Assembly (NCBI GenBank): GCA_017533545.1
Contig: JAFXHW010000219.1
Coordinates: forward strand, 1 to 6,868
From: Clostridia bacterium
GTDB taxonomy: Bacteria; Bacillota_A; Clostridia; Oscillospirales; CAG-272
DNA length: 6,868 bases
Direction of reading: 5' to 3'
Part shown: positions 6,566 to 6,868 of the stretch, one piece after another
How positions within the stretch are numbered: the first letter of the stretch is position 1
Layout: every line of letters starts with the position of its first letter
Notes under the pieces: model-generated
The model's database searches: none
Seen by the model: only the letters and a program-made list of their open reading frames with translations
Told to the model about the DNA's origin: nothing
Translations under genes and position numbers: made by a program

Positions 6566-6736
6566 ATGGCTACAAAGAGTTTATCTATAAGAATTGAAGA
6601 AGAAATGCTCGACAAATTGCACGTTGTTGCGGACTATGAAGGGAGAAGTGCAAACAGTCAAATACTGATACTTATTCGCGATCTTATTGAGGATTACGAG
6701 AAAAAGCACGGTGAAATTAAAATCGGAAAAAGATAA
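6566..6736 (+). CDS. Small ribbon-helix-helix (Arc-type) DNA-binding protein
   Basis: A 56-codon gene starting MATKSLSIRI, with GAGG (6557-6560) 5 nt before the ATG. The layout is that of a ribbon-helix-helix domain: a short strand K-S-L-S-I-R-I (4-10) with alternating residues, helix A E-E-E-M-L-D-K-L-H-V-V-A-D-Y (11-24), a turn with G-R-S-A-N (26-30), and helix B from S31 to about K47, then a basic tail. Such proteins dimerise, pair their strands, and insert them into the DNA major groove; many are autorepressors or antitoxins. No toxin gene follows: a terminator starts 12 nt after the stop. It is divergent from the DUF2493 gene, with repeated sites between, so it most likely regulates itself and perhaps its neighbour. 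Codon use (many ATA, AGA, GAA) matches the AT-rich segment rather than the operon. Confidence 0.82.
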   Translation: MATKSLSIRIEEEMLDKLHVVADYEGRSANSQILILIRDLIEDYEKKHGEIKIGKR

Positions 6737-6748
6737 TATAAATATTAA

Positions 6749-6792
6749 GGCAGGGACATAAGTGATAATTCACACGTCTCCCTGCCGTTTTT
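6749..6792 (+). terminator. Intrinsic terminator of the ribbon-helix-helix gene
   Basis: GGCAGGGA (6749-6756) pairs perfectly with TCCCTGCC (6779-6786), followed by G and T5 (6788-6792). A second small stem, GTGA-TAAT-TCAC (6762-6773), sits inside the loop. This is a standard Rho-independent terminator closing a single-gene transcript. Confidence 0.85.
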
Positions 6793-6868
6793 ATTGGTGC
6801 GTTTTTTAATATTAATATTAGTACTGTAATAATCAAAGAAGGACGAACATACAATTTAGTGAAAAGTA
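6793..6868 (+). promoter_or_regulatory. AT-rich non-coding right edge with palindrome and possible promoter/leader
   Basis: No gene is visible. TAATATTAATATTA (6807-6820) is a perfect 14-bp palindrome. Directly after it, TG-T-AATAAT (6825-6833) resembles an extended -10 box, and GAAGGA (6838-6843) resembles a ribosome binding site, but no ATG follows within reach. This suggests the leader of a rightward gene beyond the window; it may equally be chance in AT-rich sequence. Confidence 0.3.

Noticed and set aside
6118..6736. Toxin-antitoxin module
   Set aside because: The leftward protein has nucleotide-binding SLOG motifs rather than those of a known toxin, the genes are divergent, and the small regulator is followed directly by a terminator.
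6859..6868. GTG at 6859 as the start of a new gene
   Set aside because: It lies 15 nt from the GAAGGA motif, a poor distance, and only three codons are visible.
1..6868. CRISPR array, tRNA, rRNA or insertion sequence
   Set aside because: No regularly spaced repeats, cloverleaf sequence, rRNA-like segment or transposase gene was seen on either strand.

Overview
The window looks like a chromosomal piece of a low-to-moderate GC Firmicute, probably a clostridial gut-type bacterium. This is inferred from AGGA/GAGG-type ribosome binding sites, tightly packed co-directional genes, compact stem-plus-T-run terminators and the protein families present. The exact taxon cannot be read from the sequence.

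Left and centre (1-6118): four genes run rightwards with gaps of 0, 20 and 37 nt and no visible terminator between them. A strong terminator follows the last one, so they probably form the 3' part of one operon. In order they are: (i) the C-terminal part of a DUF2079-type multi-pass membrane protein cut by the window edge; (ii) a complete 800-aa P-type cation ATPase resembling the CtpE branch; (iii) and (iv) two paralogous, short MutS-like ATPases of 483 and 504 aa. The two MutS-like proteins keep the lever/core-like region and the ATPase domain but lack the N-terminal mismatch-reading domain. Both carry Asn instead of Asp at the Walker B position (LLNET). They share identical spacing between several motifs but differ in Walker A and in the signature loop, which suggests a heterodimeric ATPase. 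This tandem pair in a membrane-transport operon is the most interesting content and I know of no described function for it.

Right end (6119-6868): base composition drops sharply to AT-rich DNA. It holds a leftward gene for a small SLOG/DUF2493 (YspA-like) nucleotide-binding protein, convergent with the operon across a shared bidirectional terminator. Divergent from it is a 56-aa ribbon-helix-helix (Arc-type) DNA-binding protein with its own terminator. The 109-bp region between the two has candidate promoters in both directions and three copies of AACATAT, two of which overlap the -10 boxes, so the small protein may control both genes. The last 70 or so bases hold no gene, only a perfect AT palindrome and a possible promoter/leader for a gene beyond the window.
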